Source of the DNA: Chara braunii
Lineage: Eukaryota > Streptophyta > Charophyceae > Charales > Characeae
Assembly (NCBI GenBank): GCA_003427395.1
Contig: BFEA01000095.1
Coordinates: 1,008,058 to 1,034,188 of the forward strand
DNA: 26,131 nt
Direction: 5' to 3'
Shown here: one piece after another, positions 9,448 through 19,314 of the stretch
Layout: the number at the start of each line of letters is the position of its first letter
Numbering within the stretch: position 1 is the first letter of the stretch
Program-made: the position numbers and the translations under genes
Notes under the pieces: model-generated
What the model was told of the DNA's origin: nothing
What the model saw: only the letters and a program-made list of their open reading frames with translations
Database searches by the model: none

Positions 9448-9853
9448 GTAGCGGCAGCCTGTGTCTTATAAGAAGTTATTAGTTCTAGAAGGCATCGCAG
9501 TTGAAGATTACATAGTGACTAGATATAGTTGCATTACTTTGGGGTATCTTAATGCAGGGCTCTTGACTTAGTGGGAGCCAGTATGGGCGGGCAGAAAGTC
9601 TCGGCTATACTGAACCAACCTGGTCACTCGGTTGGCTCAGGTTGCATGGGGAAAGGTGTATCAGACCCGGGACCCCCGGTAGGGTCATAAAGGGTCGCTC
9701 CAAACCGAGTGGTCATCTTTGCTGCTGTAGGATTAGTTTGTAAGCCGAAGCCTGGTTGGTCTGGCTGTTTGAGGATTGTGGTAAATATCTCAGGTTGTTG
9801 TTTCGCCAGGTTGGTCTGGCAGCGAACTTAAGCTCAGCTCCGGGTTGAAATGT

Positions 9854-9868
9854 GAGGTCCCCGACCTC
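9854..9868 (+). repeat. Conserved 3'-terminal hairpin, element B
   Basis: GAGGTC-CCC-GACCTC is a perfect six-bp stem with a three-base loop, 40 bp before the poly(A). The same hairpin lies near the 3' ends of C (9979-9993), D (14025-14039) and, in part, AF (21795-21807). Some LINE RTs recognise a 3' stem-loop of their own RNA; a similar role is inferred here. Confidence 0.8.
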
Positions 9869-9884
9869 GTAAATGTGGGGTTTT

Positions 9885-9890
9885 AATAAA
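9885..9890 (+). terminator. AATAAA polyadenylation signal of element B
   Basis: A canonical AATAAA 18 bases before the A tail starts at 9909. Confidence 0.75.
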
Positions 9891-9904
9891 AGCTTATGCG
9901 TTGC

Positions 9905-9908
<4 letters not shown>

Positions 9909-9970
<62 letters not shown>
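9909..9970 (+). repeat. 62-A poly(A) tail of element B
   Basis: An uninterrupted A run of about 62 bases, continuing into A 9971 of the target duplication. A long pure tail usually means a recent insertion, yet the coding regions of B are heavily decayed; the tail may have expanded by slippage. Confidence 0.9.
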
Positions 9971-9973
<3 letters not shown>

Positions 9974-9977
9974 TCTT
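9965..9977 (+). repeat. Target-site duplication of element B, right copy
   Basis: AAAAAAAGATCTT, the partner of 1370-1382. Element C sequence resumes directly after it. Confidence 0.65.
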
Positions 9978-10387
9978 TGAGGCCGGGGACCTCACAATTC
10001 CACCCGGGGTTATCCCGACAGCATCAGCTGGTTTAGCTTAAAAACGAATCCTGTTAACTTCCTTTGCCATCAAAACTGAGTCTTTTCCTTGATCACACCT
10101 CTATTGCCTCCTATAACTACTCCGTCCCTTGGTAACCACTAGCCTACTTAACCTACCAACCGTGCTATCCTAACCACCCTACTCCCCTCCTACCTATACT
10201 CAGACCTATCCCGGTCCGGAACTTGGCCCACCTCGGCCGAGAGCAACTAAGTTCCTACTCCCTACCTTGACACTCTCCTTCCCACCCCCCCCAAGGTCTA
10301 CTGCGACCCTCGATTGGAACCGAGTGCCCTGGTTCTATGCGGTGTCCTACCTAACTCCCCCCTCTAATGTACTAGTCCCTAGGGTCT
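9978..10387 (-). other. 3' UTR of element C
   Basis: The antisense 3' UTR begins after the polymerase stop at 10388. Near its end it carries AAGCTAAACCAGCTGATGCTG, matching AF (21000-21020), then CCGGGTGGAATTGTGAGG, matching B. It stops at the B insertion site and its remainder is at 1330-1382. The plus strand is C/T-rich here. No gene is seen. Confidence 0.75.
9979..9993 (-). repeat. Conserved 3'-terminal hairpin, element C
   Basis: In sense orientation GAGGTC-CCC-GGCCTC. One Watson-Crick pair of the B and D hairpin is replaced by a G-U pair, so the stem is kept. Confidence 0.75.
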
Positions 10388-13300
10388 TCATCTGTCCAGC
10401 CAGGGCGAAGTGTACAGTCTCCCTTGTTTAATTTCCGCCAGGGCCCCTGGCTTGGCCCATGTATCTGCAAACCAGCGGAGCCCCACCTGTCTGGTTCCTT
10501 GAATTACTCTTTTCCTCCAATCCGCCCGCATCTCCGTCTTCAGAAGGGATCTGAACAGTTTCTCCGCCTGTGGTTCAGACAACTTCTGATCCTGAAACTT
10601 TCTCTCATTCCTATCCTTCCAGATTACCCACATCATAACCGCTCTCCCCGTCTGAGGCATGTACCCCCACCCTTTGCTGCTGGACTCTCTTTCTGGTAGG
10701 AACCCGGACAGGACCCATTCCATTTTCTGCACAACTTTCCTTCCCGACATTCTTTCCCAGTGTGCAAACCACCACAGCCACCATTTCTTGGATCTAGGGC
10801 ACTCCCACCACATGTGGGTCATGGATTCGACTGGCCATGTGTCATAGTCTAATCTGACCTGCATGCCTCTTTCCCTTAGCCATTTGGCAGTCGGAACAGC
10901 CAAGTGAGATTGCAGCCACAGTAGCGAGGCTATCTTCTGTGAGGGTAGACCTGCCAACTGGTTGCAGAGCAGTTTCAGTTGCTTCTCTGTAGGGACTGGG
11001 ATGAACGGTTGAGCTTTTCCCAACCGGCCAATCAGCTTCTGTGTGTGAGTTCCTCGCTTGATACATTTCCGTGTAATTAGTGTCGAACTCATACTACTCA
11101 AATCCTTCACTACCTCATTACCCACCGTCCATCTTCACATCCCGGGATCAATTCTCAACTCTTGAACTGGTACTCCTCCTGCAACGATGCTGTATACTGG
11201 AGTGGACCGACCGCGATCTGTCGGTTGGGCTCTTACTCTTACTTCTTTCAATCCCCCCACTCCTAGTCGGCTCACTGTGTCTATCCGACTCCGTGTGGCC
11301 ATCCCTGGTTCCGGTGGACTGTACACGTCCATCCTGCATCTCCCACTCCCATCTTCATCCCAGTTAAGCAGATGGTAAAGTTTGCCTTCTTCCCCATTTT
11401 GACAGTCCACGTACCATGTTCCTTGGGGATTTACAACCCCGGGGCCCAGTAGTTGTTTCCCGCTGTCAAGGATCGCCTGTATCAGTCTGGCCATCCTCTC
11501 CTCCTAAGCTGGTAGGCGCCCCAGTTTACCCTGAGAGCGTCCGTCGAAATCCATTGGTTGGTACGTTCCAGATATCCCCGATTACAGCCACTCCTCGTTG
11601 GACCCATTTCCGCCCAAATGCCCCCGGAGTGCACGCCGTAGAAAATGTTGAACCTCCCTGCTCCACCAACAGATCGTTGTCGAATAGCGCTTGAGCTTTC
11701 ACTTCTTCTTTCGAATTTGGTTGCTCCCGGTAATCAGGCTTCACTTGTTTCCAAGCCTGTAACACGTTGTTCCAGAACAGGGACTTTATGTGTCTATTCA
11801 AGAATGAATTCATCAGAACAGCAACCCATACATCAGAGGGGCAGCTCAGTCCCCATTCTTTCATTAAAATCTGCTCCGCCATGCAGCACCAATCTGGCGG
11901 TGTGGGAGCCTCTGCTACCTTGATCAACCAAGTGGAAAATAGAGCCAGGTTTTGGGTTCCTGGATCAGTTATCGCTAAGCCCCCATCCTCTCTGGCTACA
12001 CACAGAGCCTCCCATGCCACTTTCGCGATGTACCCCTGGTTGTCTTCTGCATTTGGCTTCCACAGGAAGCGGCGTGCGGCAGCACGAATGCTTTTGAGAG
12101 TGGAATCAGAAAGCTTGAATATCCTAAGAACATACCATAGCAGGGAGAAGGCTGATACCGTGAGGACTAGAGCTCTTCCTACCAAAGAGAGGTGCGGGGC
12201 CTTGCCCCATCTTTTGATTCTTGCTAATACTCGTTCTTGCAGAATCACGTTATGGGACGAGGCCTAGTCTCCGAGGGCTATCATCACCCCCAGAAACCTC
12301 TGCGCCTCTCCCACTGGTACCCTCTGCATCCCCCACAGTACCTGGAGCTGGTAGTCCTTGGGTAGGAAGAAAAAAGACTTATTCCAGTTAATGGCCGCTT
12401 CAGAGAGCTCTACATACTGCTGCAGACAACCTTTCAAAGCGCCCAGAGATTTTGCAGTGTTGGCGGACAAGGCGAACATAACATCCGCTAGCGCCTTTAC
12501 ACGACATTCTTCCCCCCCTGCTAGTTTCAAGCCTTCGATTCGCAGATTGGACCTGATCGAAGACAACAAAACCTCAAGTTACAGTACAAACAGCAGGGGT
12601 GTCAGTGGACAGCCCTGCCGCAGTGACCGACTGAGCTGGATTTCCTCTGAGCTCATCCCGTTAATCTCTATTACTGCTGTTGAGAAGGCGTAAAGGACTC
12701 TGACCCAACGACAGAACGGTTCACCAAACTGCATTTTCCTTAAAGTTGTCATGACGAAGGTCCAATTGACCCTGTCATAAGCCTTCTCTAGGTCGATCAG
12801 CAGCACTACGACATTCCCATTCTCCTTCTCTATGATCTCAAGCGACTCAATTGCGGTGAGGATGTTCTCAAAAATCGATCTTCCTTGAACAAAGGCTCCC
12901 TGGTCCCTTCCCACTAACAGCGGGAGGAACTTGCCAAGTCTGCGTGCCAATGCTTTTGCCAATATTTTGTAGATCACGTTGAGTAACGAGATTGACCGCT
13001 AGTTGAGGATATCGCTGCGATCACCCTTCTTATATAGCAATGAGATGACACCGTTAGTCATTCGCTTTCCAAGGGTCCCCCCTGTCAACACCCCGTTATA
13101 CAGTCTGACCACATTTGCCTCCAGTTCCTCCCAACATGTTTGGAAAAATTCTAATGGAAGACCATCGTCTCTGGGGGCCCTCCCCTTCGCCATGGTCTTA
13201 ATGGTTTGTCTGAGCTCCTCTTCTGTGATGGGCCTGTCCAATTCCAATCTGCCGCTCTCGGAGAGTCTAACCTGCAGCGTGTCCCAGAAGGTGTTTTCTT

Positions 13301-13968
13301 GTGAAAGATCCGTGTCTCAGTCCTAGTACGGTTTCCGGTTCGCCAGGATATCCCTGAAGTAGTCCGCAACATACTCGCTCATCTGTTCGTTGCTTGTGGC
13401 CAGGGGCTTGCCGAGGAGGTGAGGGTGTTGTAACTCCCTCATCTGCACTATGCATTGCCTCGGTAGCAATTTCTTAAAGGTTTATTTAGACATCGTGTCA
13501 CTGCTGACCACTCCTTTCTCCTTTAAGATCTCCTGCCACCTCCCTTGTTTCTGCACCTGCAGATTTTCCCATTCATTCAACCTGGCTAACCGCCTCCTCC
13601 ACTCTCTTCAAACAGTCTGCCTCCTCATGAGCTTTTCCGCCTCCTCCACTCTCTTCAAACAGTCTGCCTCCTTTTTATTCCTCTGGAATGCGGCTATTTT
13701 CGAGAAAATCTCAAACTTTTCTGAGATAATCCTTAGGCCTGCGTCCCACCACTCATGGTACTCTCCAAAACTCTCCTTTGCTCCCTGCCAATCTGTCGAG
13801 AATTTTTTTACCCATGCTTTCCAACCGTCATGATCTTCCAAGTTCTGCACGTTTAGCTTGAAGTGTCCCGGTGCTCTCTTGTTCTCAGACGTTACCTGTA
13901 CCTCGAGGGTCACTGGTTTATGATCCGAGAGTGACGCATTTCTCTCCTCCACGCTTTGTGCCCCCGTT
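10388..13968 (-). pseudogene. Element C ORF3, RT and zinc finger, 5'-truncated and decayed
   Basis: The piece starts near the end of the endonuclease (NASLSDHKPV) and runs to the C-terminus YTSPWLDR. The RT shows DQGAFVQGRS, LLIDLEKAYDRV (motif A intact) and RQGCPLTPLLFV. The catalytic block reads ALADVM where B has LADDLT and D has LTDDLT, so the second catalytic aspartate is lost. The zinc finger keeps H and the last C (THMWWEC), but both leading cysteines appear as Y and W (LDYDTW). One phase is kept from 13968 to about 11530 and another from there to 10388, so there is a single frameshift. Stops lie at 13608, 13482, 13323, 13317, 12999, 12579, 12264, about 11502 and 11135. Several are explained by alignment: LFVL-stop is CAA (Q/H in paralogues), and LN-stop before the ISLLN block is W in D. 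Confidence 0.88.
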
Positions 13969-13983
13969 GATTAAGTCGAAATT
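13969..13983 (+). repeat. Target-site duplication of element C, right copy
   Basis: GATTAAGTCGAAATT, partner of 1315-1329. It also encodes IKSKF of AF in phase with the FWKD that follows. Confidence 0.75.
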
Positions 13984-13993
13984 TTGGAAGGAC
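13984..13993 (+). pseudogene. Ten-base island of AF polymerase between elements C and D
   Basis: Only TTGGAAGGAC separates the C target duplication from the D poly(T). It encodes FWKD in the AF frame, and GAAGGAC (13987-13993) is also the left copy of the D target duplication. Confidence 0.7.
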
Positions 13994-14005
13994 TTTTTTT
14001 TTTTT

Positions 14006-14410
14006 CCATTAAGAACAAAACATTGAGGTCGGGGACCTCACAATTCTGGAGCACTCCATCCGACTCCCTTACACTAAAGCTTCTATGTCTACCATCTACC
14101 AACCATTATCCTAACTACAGATAACAACCAAAATTACAAATTTACTAACATTCTAACCTGAAATTAGAAAATGGGCAGTAAAGGAGAGGTCACAAAATGA
14201 AAGAAGATGACCAAAGGATAGTAAGAAATAAAGGGAACCCAGAAGATATGACAGAGGAAAGGGGGAAAAGGAAGAAGGGAGAAAGGATAGGTCCTACACA
14301 CTTGAAGCTACACCACGACCCTCGCCCCAGCCCCTACAATCCTGGTCACAGTTGCCATAAAAACGAACCTGTTAACAGAAGCTCTAAAGCGGGCTTCGAC
14401 TGCTTCGACT
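14006..14410 (-). other. 3' UTR of element D
   Basis: An antisense 3' UTR of about 405 bp. In sense orientation its end reads CCAGAATTGTGAGG then TCCCCGACCTC, as in B and C, followed by about 19 bases and the A tail. A purine-rich plus-strand stretch at about 14160-14290 is open in one frame but resembles no protein. Confidence 0.8.
14025..14039 (-). repeat. Conserved 3'-terminal hairpin, element D
   Basis: In sense orientation GAGGTC-CCC-GACCTC, identical to element B. Confidence 0.8.
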
Positions 14411-17400
14411 TCAGACCTTAGATAGCCACGACGAAAAATCAAGAGCACTGTTAGGTCTGGGAAAGACCAGGCGCGCCTTGGCGCCCCATGTTTTAAAGAA
14501 CCAGCTTACTGATTTCGGGCTATATTTGCCCCTTAGCCGCCTCCTCCAGTCTGCTATTATGGTATGCCTGATCTCAGTCTTGACTTTATTCGTGATGTCT
14601 GTGAAGGACAGATGACAATCACGAAAAACCTGATCATTACGATCCTTCCACATAACACAAAAAATAATGCCTCTCATAACTTGAGCTACGTAGCTCCACC
14701 CGGAATTAGCAGTGAGTCCAGTTGGAAGTATGCCAGACAACACCCAGTTCTCGTTCCTAGGGAAAATATCATTGGTAATGTCTCTCCAGTGCTTTTCCCC
14801 CCATTTCCATACCCGAAGTGAGAAAGGGCACATATACCATAAATGACTTTTAGATTCCCATGCTCACCTACACCGTGTGCAAGTAGTGCTAATATCCAAT
14901 CCTTTGGAATTCAACCAGACCGCAGCGGCTGTAACTAGTAGAGATTGCAGTAACAGTATACTGACCTGCTTCTGAGAAGGCAGCGCTTTCAGCTGTTTCC
15001 AATGAGCAAGCAGGTCTTCTCTGGCTATCACTGGGATCGCTTGCTCCTCTCGTCTTCGTGTTACAGTATCAATCGGTTTCTTCTTCACCCTTTGTCGGAG
15101 GATATCAACCCCTCTCTTCGCCGAGTATCCACTTAGTCCGAATGGCTTATGAGATGCAGGTTTTATCCACCCTACTGATCCCGGGTGGAAGGGATGTTCT
15201 TCCAACGTCCGACGTTCAGCCAACAGCCTAACTTGTGACCTAGTCAGATTGCCTTCTGTTTCTAACTGTCTGCCTTTGTTCTTGGTCGTATCCTGTTGCC
15301 CTACTACTTCCACCATTACCTGACTGGTGCCTTGAAGGGTCATAACCTGATCAGTTCCTTTAGGGCACAAAAGTCTGTCAAAAGGAGTTTTATCTGTTGC
15401 TGTCCAGACTTCTACTGGATACCCTTGGTCGTCATTCTGGTCCATGACTTTGCTGTAAGTTCCTGACTCTGGGGCTTTCAACCAACAATCAAAGAACAGT
15501 TTGGCACCTAATATAACTGACTAGGTTAGTGGTAACGAGTTTTGAATGTCCGCCAAGCACTCCTCGACTCTCCGTAAACAGCGCAGTTGAGCTCGAACTG
15601 CACCTTCAGTTCGCCAATCTTGCACATCCTTATCCCACAAATCCCCTATCCTTACCACTCCCCTCTCTATTCATGATATCCCAGAATTCCCCGGGGAATC
15701 ATGAGCCGAGAAGGGGAGACCATTCGGGCCGCAAAGAAAGTGGTTATCGAAGATTGGTTGCATCAGGACTTCTTCCCACGATTGGGGAGGAGCTCAGTAG
15801 GATGGAAATAATTTGGACCCGGCAAATAGCACATCACTCCAAAAAGGAGACTTAGGCTTTTTGTTGCTGTAGGTATGGGAAAACAGGCAACTCAATACAT
15901 CAGTTGGATCTTTCAAATGTCATTCTTCTACCAGTATGTACTCAGCTAACCAGATCCATGCATGTTTGTGTTCCGATAAAACTGCTTTAATAGGTCATTT
16001 GGCCAATAGAGCAATATTCTAGCATTTAGGATCTGGTATGTTGAAGCCACCCTGATCTCTGGGGAACGTGGTCATCTCCCATGGTATTTTGGAAAGAAAG
16101 CCTTCACCGTCCCCAACTTCCGGTTTCCAAATGAATCTGGAAGCCGCCTTTCTGATCTTTTTGTAGGCCTGATCTCCAAGTAGGTGAACCTGCAGTGGGT
16201 ACCATAACACCGAGAAGGCCAACACCAATATAACTCTAGCCCGACCTAATAATGAGAGATGTCGCGTACAGTCCCATTTCAGAATTCTTTGACACACCTT
16301 CTCCTTCAGTAATTGATCCTGCAGCTCAGAGTTATCTGATAAGGAGACTTGTATACCAAGGTAGCGATCTAAGGCATCAGTCAGTATACGTCTTATGCCC
16401 CAGTTCGCTTGCAATTGGAAATGTGCCGGTAGAAAGTAAACTGACTTATTCAAGTTGATTGAGGCCTCTGGTAATATAGTATAGGCATCCAATGTCATTC
16501 GAACAACATGCAACGATTCTTTATCATTAAAGCATGTTATAGTTAAGTCATCCGTTAGTGCCCCTCCGTTCCATTGGTATTCCTTGTGCAATACCAACCC
16601 TGTTATCGCTTCATTCTCTCTTATGTTGTTCAATAAAACTTCGAGGTGAAGCACAAAAAGGAGGGGAGCCAATGGGCAACCCTGCCGCAAGGAGCGAGAC
16701 AACTGAAGTTCATCTGATAAATGGTTATTAACCAGCACCCTTGCAGTTGAAGTAGAGTACATAACTGAAACCAATCTGCAAAAGTTCGGTCCAAAGCCCA
16801 TGTGATTCAGGGTTGTTGCCACAAAGGCCCAACCTACTTTATCGTAGACTTTCTCCATGTCGATAAGGAGAATGATTACATTTCGATCTTCCTCTGCGAT
16901 TATTTTCAGCGCTTGAGTTGTGTCTGCGATATTGTCCATGATAGACCTATGTTTAACAAACGCACCTTGATCTGCTCCTATTAAGGCCGGGAGGTAGTTC
17001 GCTAGACGCAAGGCCAACGCTTTGGCCAAGATTTTGTACGAAACATTAAGTAAAGAAATTGGATGCCAATTTCTTATATCTACTTTATCACCTTTTTTAT
17101 ATAGTAGAGTGATAATTCCTTGTTGCATGCCTTTAGTTAGATTTCCACCCGATAGAACTCCATTGTAGACTTCTACTAGGGCCGGTCCGACCGCATCCCA
17201 CAAGGCAATATATACTTCCACAAGCAACCCGTCTGAACCCGGACATTTTTCGGAGGCCATCTGTTCCGCTGCGTGTTGGATTTTTTCTACAGTAAAAGGA
17301 CGATCCAGCCCCAGTCTCCCTTCTTGAGAGATACGGACGGACGTTTTGAACCAGAAGGATGAAAGTTCCTTCAAGTCTGTAGAGAAAGGGTCCGTCGGTC

Positions 17401-18691
17401 TTCGTGTGGTTAGAATATCCTGAAAGTACAGTTGCGCATATTCGCACATGCCTTGGGGGTCTGATTTGATTGGCGCCGGGGACGTGAAAGGGTGGGATAA
17501 TTCTCTGATTAATGGTTTGGTTTTCTGCAACGGCAACCTGCGAAAGGTTTCCTTATTTAGCCTGTCGTTAGAGACTATCCCTTTTTGATAGAGCCAGTCT
17601 TTCCATTTTTCCTGCTGGGCTATTTCTAGGTTGTGTAGTTCCGTCATTGCTCTTTTGCGGGCTGCTGTCCAGTAAGCATCCGATACTGGGTGCTTTCCAA
17701 TTTTTTTCTCCGCTTCCTTGATTCTCGTGATCCACTTTTATTCAGCCAAATTCCCTTCAATTGCCTTAATCCGGGAAAACACTTCAAAATAGTTCTTCAT
17801 TATGTTCATACCCGTGTCAAACCATGATTCCGTATTGGAAAATAAATTCCTCGCCCCTTGCCATTTCTCCCAGTGTTTCTTTGCCCAATTGAGCAGGTTG
17901 GAGTCCTTTAAATGTTCGATGTTGAAGCGGAAGGGGGGTTTAGCCGCATTGTGGGGATCTTTGGCGTCGAACTCCGCTGTCACCGGAGAATGGTCCGATA
18001 TCAAAGAAGTACCCAGTTCTATTCTAATACAACAATCCCTGAGTGAGCCCCTGACCAAAAGGAAGTCAAACCTTCTCCTTACAGGGGGGGACTGAGAACC
18101 ATACTAGGTATATTCCTTAGCGTCCGGGTGGAGTGTTCGATATGCATCAGTTAATTGTTGGGATTCCATAATTGCGTGCAGAAGACGTCCGTCCTTTTTC
18201 ACAGGTTCTGGCATTGGAGAATCCAGGTCAGGGTTCAGTACTGTATTCCAATCGGCTGCAATAAGCAGATTGGGACTGTCAGGCAAGATGGCGGGGAATT
18301 CTGATAAAAACTTAATTCTTTCATCCAATGTAGCAAGAACATAGGTTGACATCACCGCCCATACTTCCTCAAGAAATTCAAATTGTACCCATACCGAGCG
18401 ACCCCATAAGTCTGTCATCCAGTCTGTGATACATATATCCAAATCTTTATGAAATAAAATCCCCACCCCTCCCCTTGTCCCACGAGCAGGTGACCAGAAC
18501 TGAGGACCTCTCCACCAGTTTCCCAATGCGTTGATACGTTCTTCATTGAGTTTTGTCTCTTGCAGGTACATAATGTGAGTCTTTTTCTCATGCATCCATG
18601 TCTTCAGACGCTCCCTTTTGCGCCTAATTCCAGTGTCACATAAACCACAAACGTTCCATGTAGTGATATTAATTCTGTGGTTTAGGGGCAT
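14411..18691 (-). pseudogene. Element D ORF3, endonuclease-RT, nine stops but no frameshift
   Basis: The full-length frame of about 1,427 codons stays in one phase from ATG 18691 to the stop after FSSWLSKV. The endonuclease shows N13 (TTWNVCGL), E45 (LQETKL), D147 and N149 (ADWNTVLNP, where B has GDWN) and D233-H234 (ISDHSPV). The RT shows DQGAFVKHRS, LLIDMEKVYDKV, RQGCPLAPLLFV and LTDDLTI (catalytic pair kept). The zinc finger CTRC...HLWYMC is intact apart from a stop inside it. Stops lie at 18104 (TAG), 17738 (TAA), 16019 (TAG), 15995, 15920, 15794 and 15671 (TGA), 15521 (TAG) and 14864 (TGA). Compared with paralogues, most replace W, Q or R codons by one transition. The ATG directly follows the ORF2 TAA. 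Confidence 0.9.
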
Positions 18692-19282
18692 TTACCCCTG
18701 AGGCCCCGGTTGCTTTTTGGATCCGGAAAACAGGTGGGTGGAGGGTCTTGGGGTCCTTACCTGTGCTTCCCTTTTCGTATTCACTATTTCCCATGGGAGG
18801 CGCAGGTAGTTCAAAAACGTGGACCCCAAGAGAACCTCCCTATGGGATGCAGACATCAGCCAGTCTGCCAACACAGTCGCATAAAAAACCTCCACAATTT
18901 TCACTTTCCCCAACCTTTCATTGGTTGGGGAGGAAAGGTGTATCAGAGCAGTCCATGTAAATCCTTCTTGCTCTAATCTTTGTATTTGTGTTTCCTCCAC
19001 TTTCCCTTCCAGACAGGCAATATAAAGGCGGGCGCAAGGCTCATTCTCTTTCTCCACCGTGTGGATACCAACATTGAGGTCTGGGATCATTCGTAACAAC
19101 AGTCCATCATTCACCATGCTCCTGACCTTTCGAATGATAATGGATTCCGTAAGACAATCATTGATATCCAACTTGGTGGCAGGCACCGACACTTCACCGG
19201 TTTCACTCGTCTGTGTCAGAAAGACTACCTGATTGTTCCCAGCCACCGAAATGATTGGGACTAATAATCGAGGTAGGGCCAT
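18692..19282 (-). CDS. Element D ORF2, intact conserved protein of unknown function
   Basis: A 196-residue protein starting MALPRLLVPIISVAGNNQVV and ending in a polar, basic tail (SGSKKQPGPQG). It is homologous to the broken ORF2 of element B, with the same place before the polymerase, the same length class and shared blocks (VPIIS, VRSMV, MIPDL, RLYIACLEG, LEQEGFTW). No membrane segment, signal peptide or zinc-binding motif is seen. Its TAA (18694-18692) is followed at once by the ORF3 ATG in the same phase, so it could also be the N-terminal part of a longer polymerase cut by one CAA-to-TAA change. The overlapping but out-of-phase ATGA in B argues for two separate ORFs. It is the only undamaged LINE ORF here. 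A Nudix-like fold without catalytic residues is possible but unproven. Confidence 0.7.
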   Translation of the reverse strand: MALPRLLVPIISVAGNNQVVFLTQTSETGEVSVPATKLDINDCLTESIIIRKVRSMVNDGLLLRMIPDLNVGIHTVEKENEPCARLYIACLEGKVEETQIQRLEQEGFTWTALIHLSSPTNERLGKVKIVEVFYATVLADWLMSASHREVLLGSTFLNYLRLPWEIVNTKREAQVRTPRPSTHLFSGSKKQPGPQG

Positions 19283-19307
19283 TTGTTCTTTGGTAAGCGT
19301 TCTGACA

Positions 19308-19314
19308 GAAGGAC
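19308..19314 (+). repeat. Target-site duplication of element D, right copy
   Basis: GAAGGAC, partner of 13987-13993. It is short, but AF coding sequence continues in phase directly after it. Confidence 0.65.

Larger units (their letters stand above)
9448..9908 (+). other. 3' UTR of element B
   Basis: About 460 bp between the ORF3 stop and the A tail. Its last part, CCGGGTTGAAATGTGAGG followed by TCCCCGACCTC, is conserved with the 3' ends of C and D. It ends with AATAAA and GCCTTT before the tail. Confidence 0.8.
1383..9970 (+). mobile_element. LINE element B, near full length, three ORFs
   Basis: In order it holds a 5' UTR (interrupted by SINE copy 2), ORF1 (2800-4515), ORF2 (4512-5177), ORF3 polymerase (5174-9447), a 3' UTR, AATAAA and a 62-A tail. 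It is the only element in the window with a recognisable 5' UTR and ORF1. The TSD (A)nGATCTT brackets it within the 3' tail of element C. All three ORFs carry premature stops, and ORF3 also has three frameshifts, so the copy is inactive. Confidence 0.8.
1330..13968 (-). mobile_element. LINE element C, antisense, 5'-truncated, split by element B
   Basis: The body runs from 13968 (5' side) down to 9978. The last part of the 3' tail was carried to 1330-1382 by the insertion of B. The element starts near the end of the endonuclease domain, so ORF1 and ORF2 are absent. Near-identical 15-bp duplications at 1315-1329 and 13969-13983 flank the composite. The 3' terminal hairpin shared with B and D lies at 9979-9993. 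In sense orientation the tail ends in 14 G's rather than A's, which is odd. Confidence 0.72.
13994..19307 (-). mobile_element. LINE element D, antisense, ORF2 and ORF3, 5'-truncated
   Basis: Reading on the minus strand it holds ORF2 (19282-18692), ORF3 (18691-14411), a 3' UTR with the conserved hairpin, and a 12-base tail seen as poly(T) at 13994-14005. The 5' end falls about 25 bases before the ORF2 ATG, so ORF1 is missing. GAAGGAC flanks it at 13987-13993 and 19308-19314. The AF reading frame continues on both sides. The first of its 5' bases (19283-19307) show no stop in any phase, so where ORF1 would have ended is unknown. Confidence 0.85.

Noticed and set aside
9909-9993. Tail-to-tail joining of B and C as a foldback or assembly error
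   Set aside because: GATCTT on both sides of B and the C tail at 1330-1382 explain the junction as an insertion of B into C.
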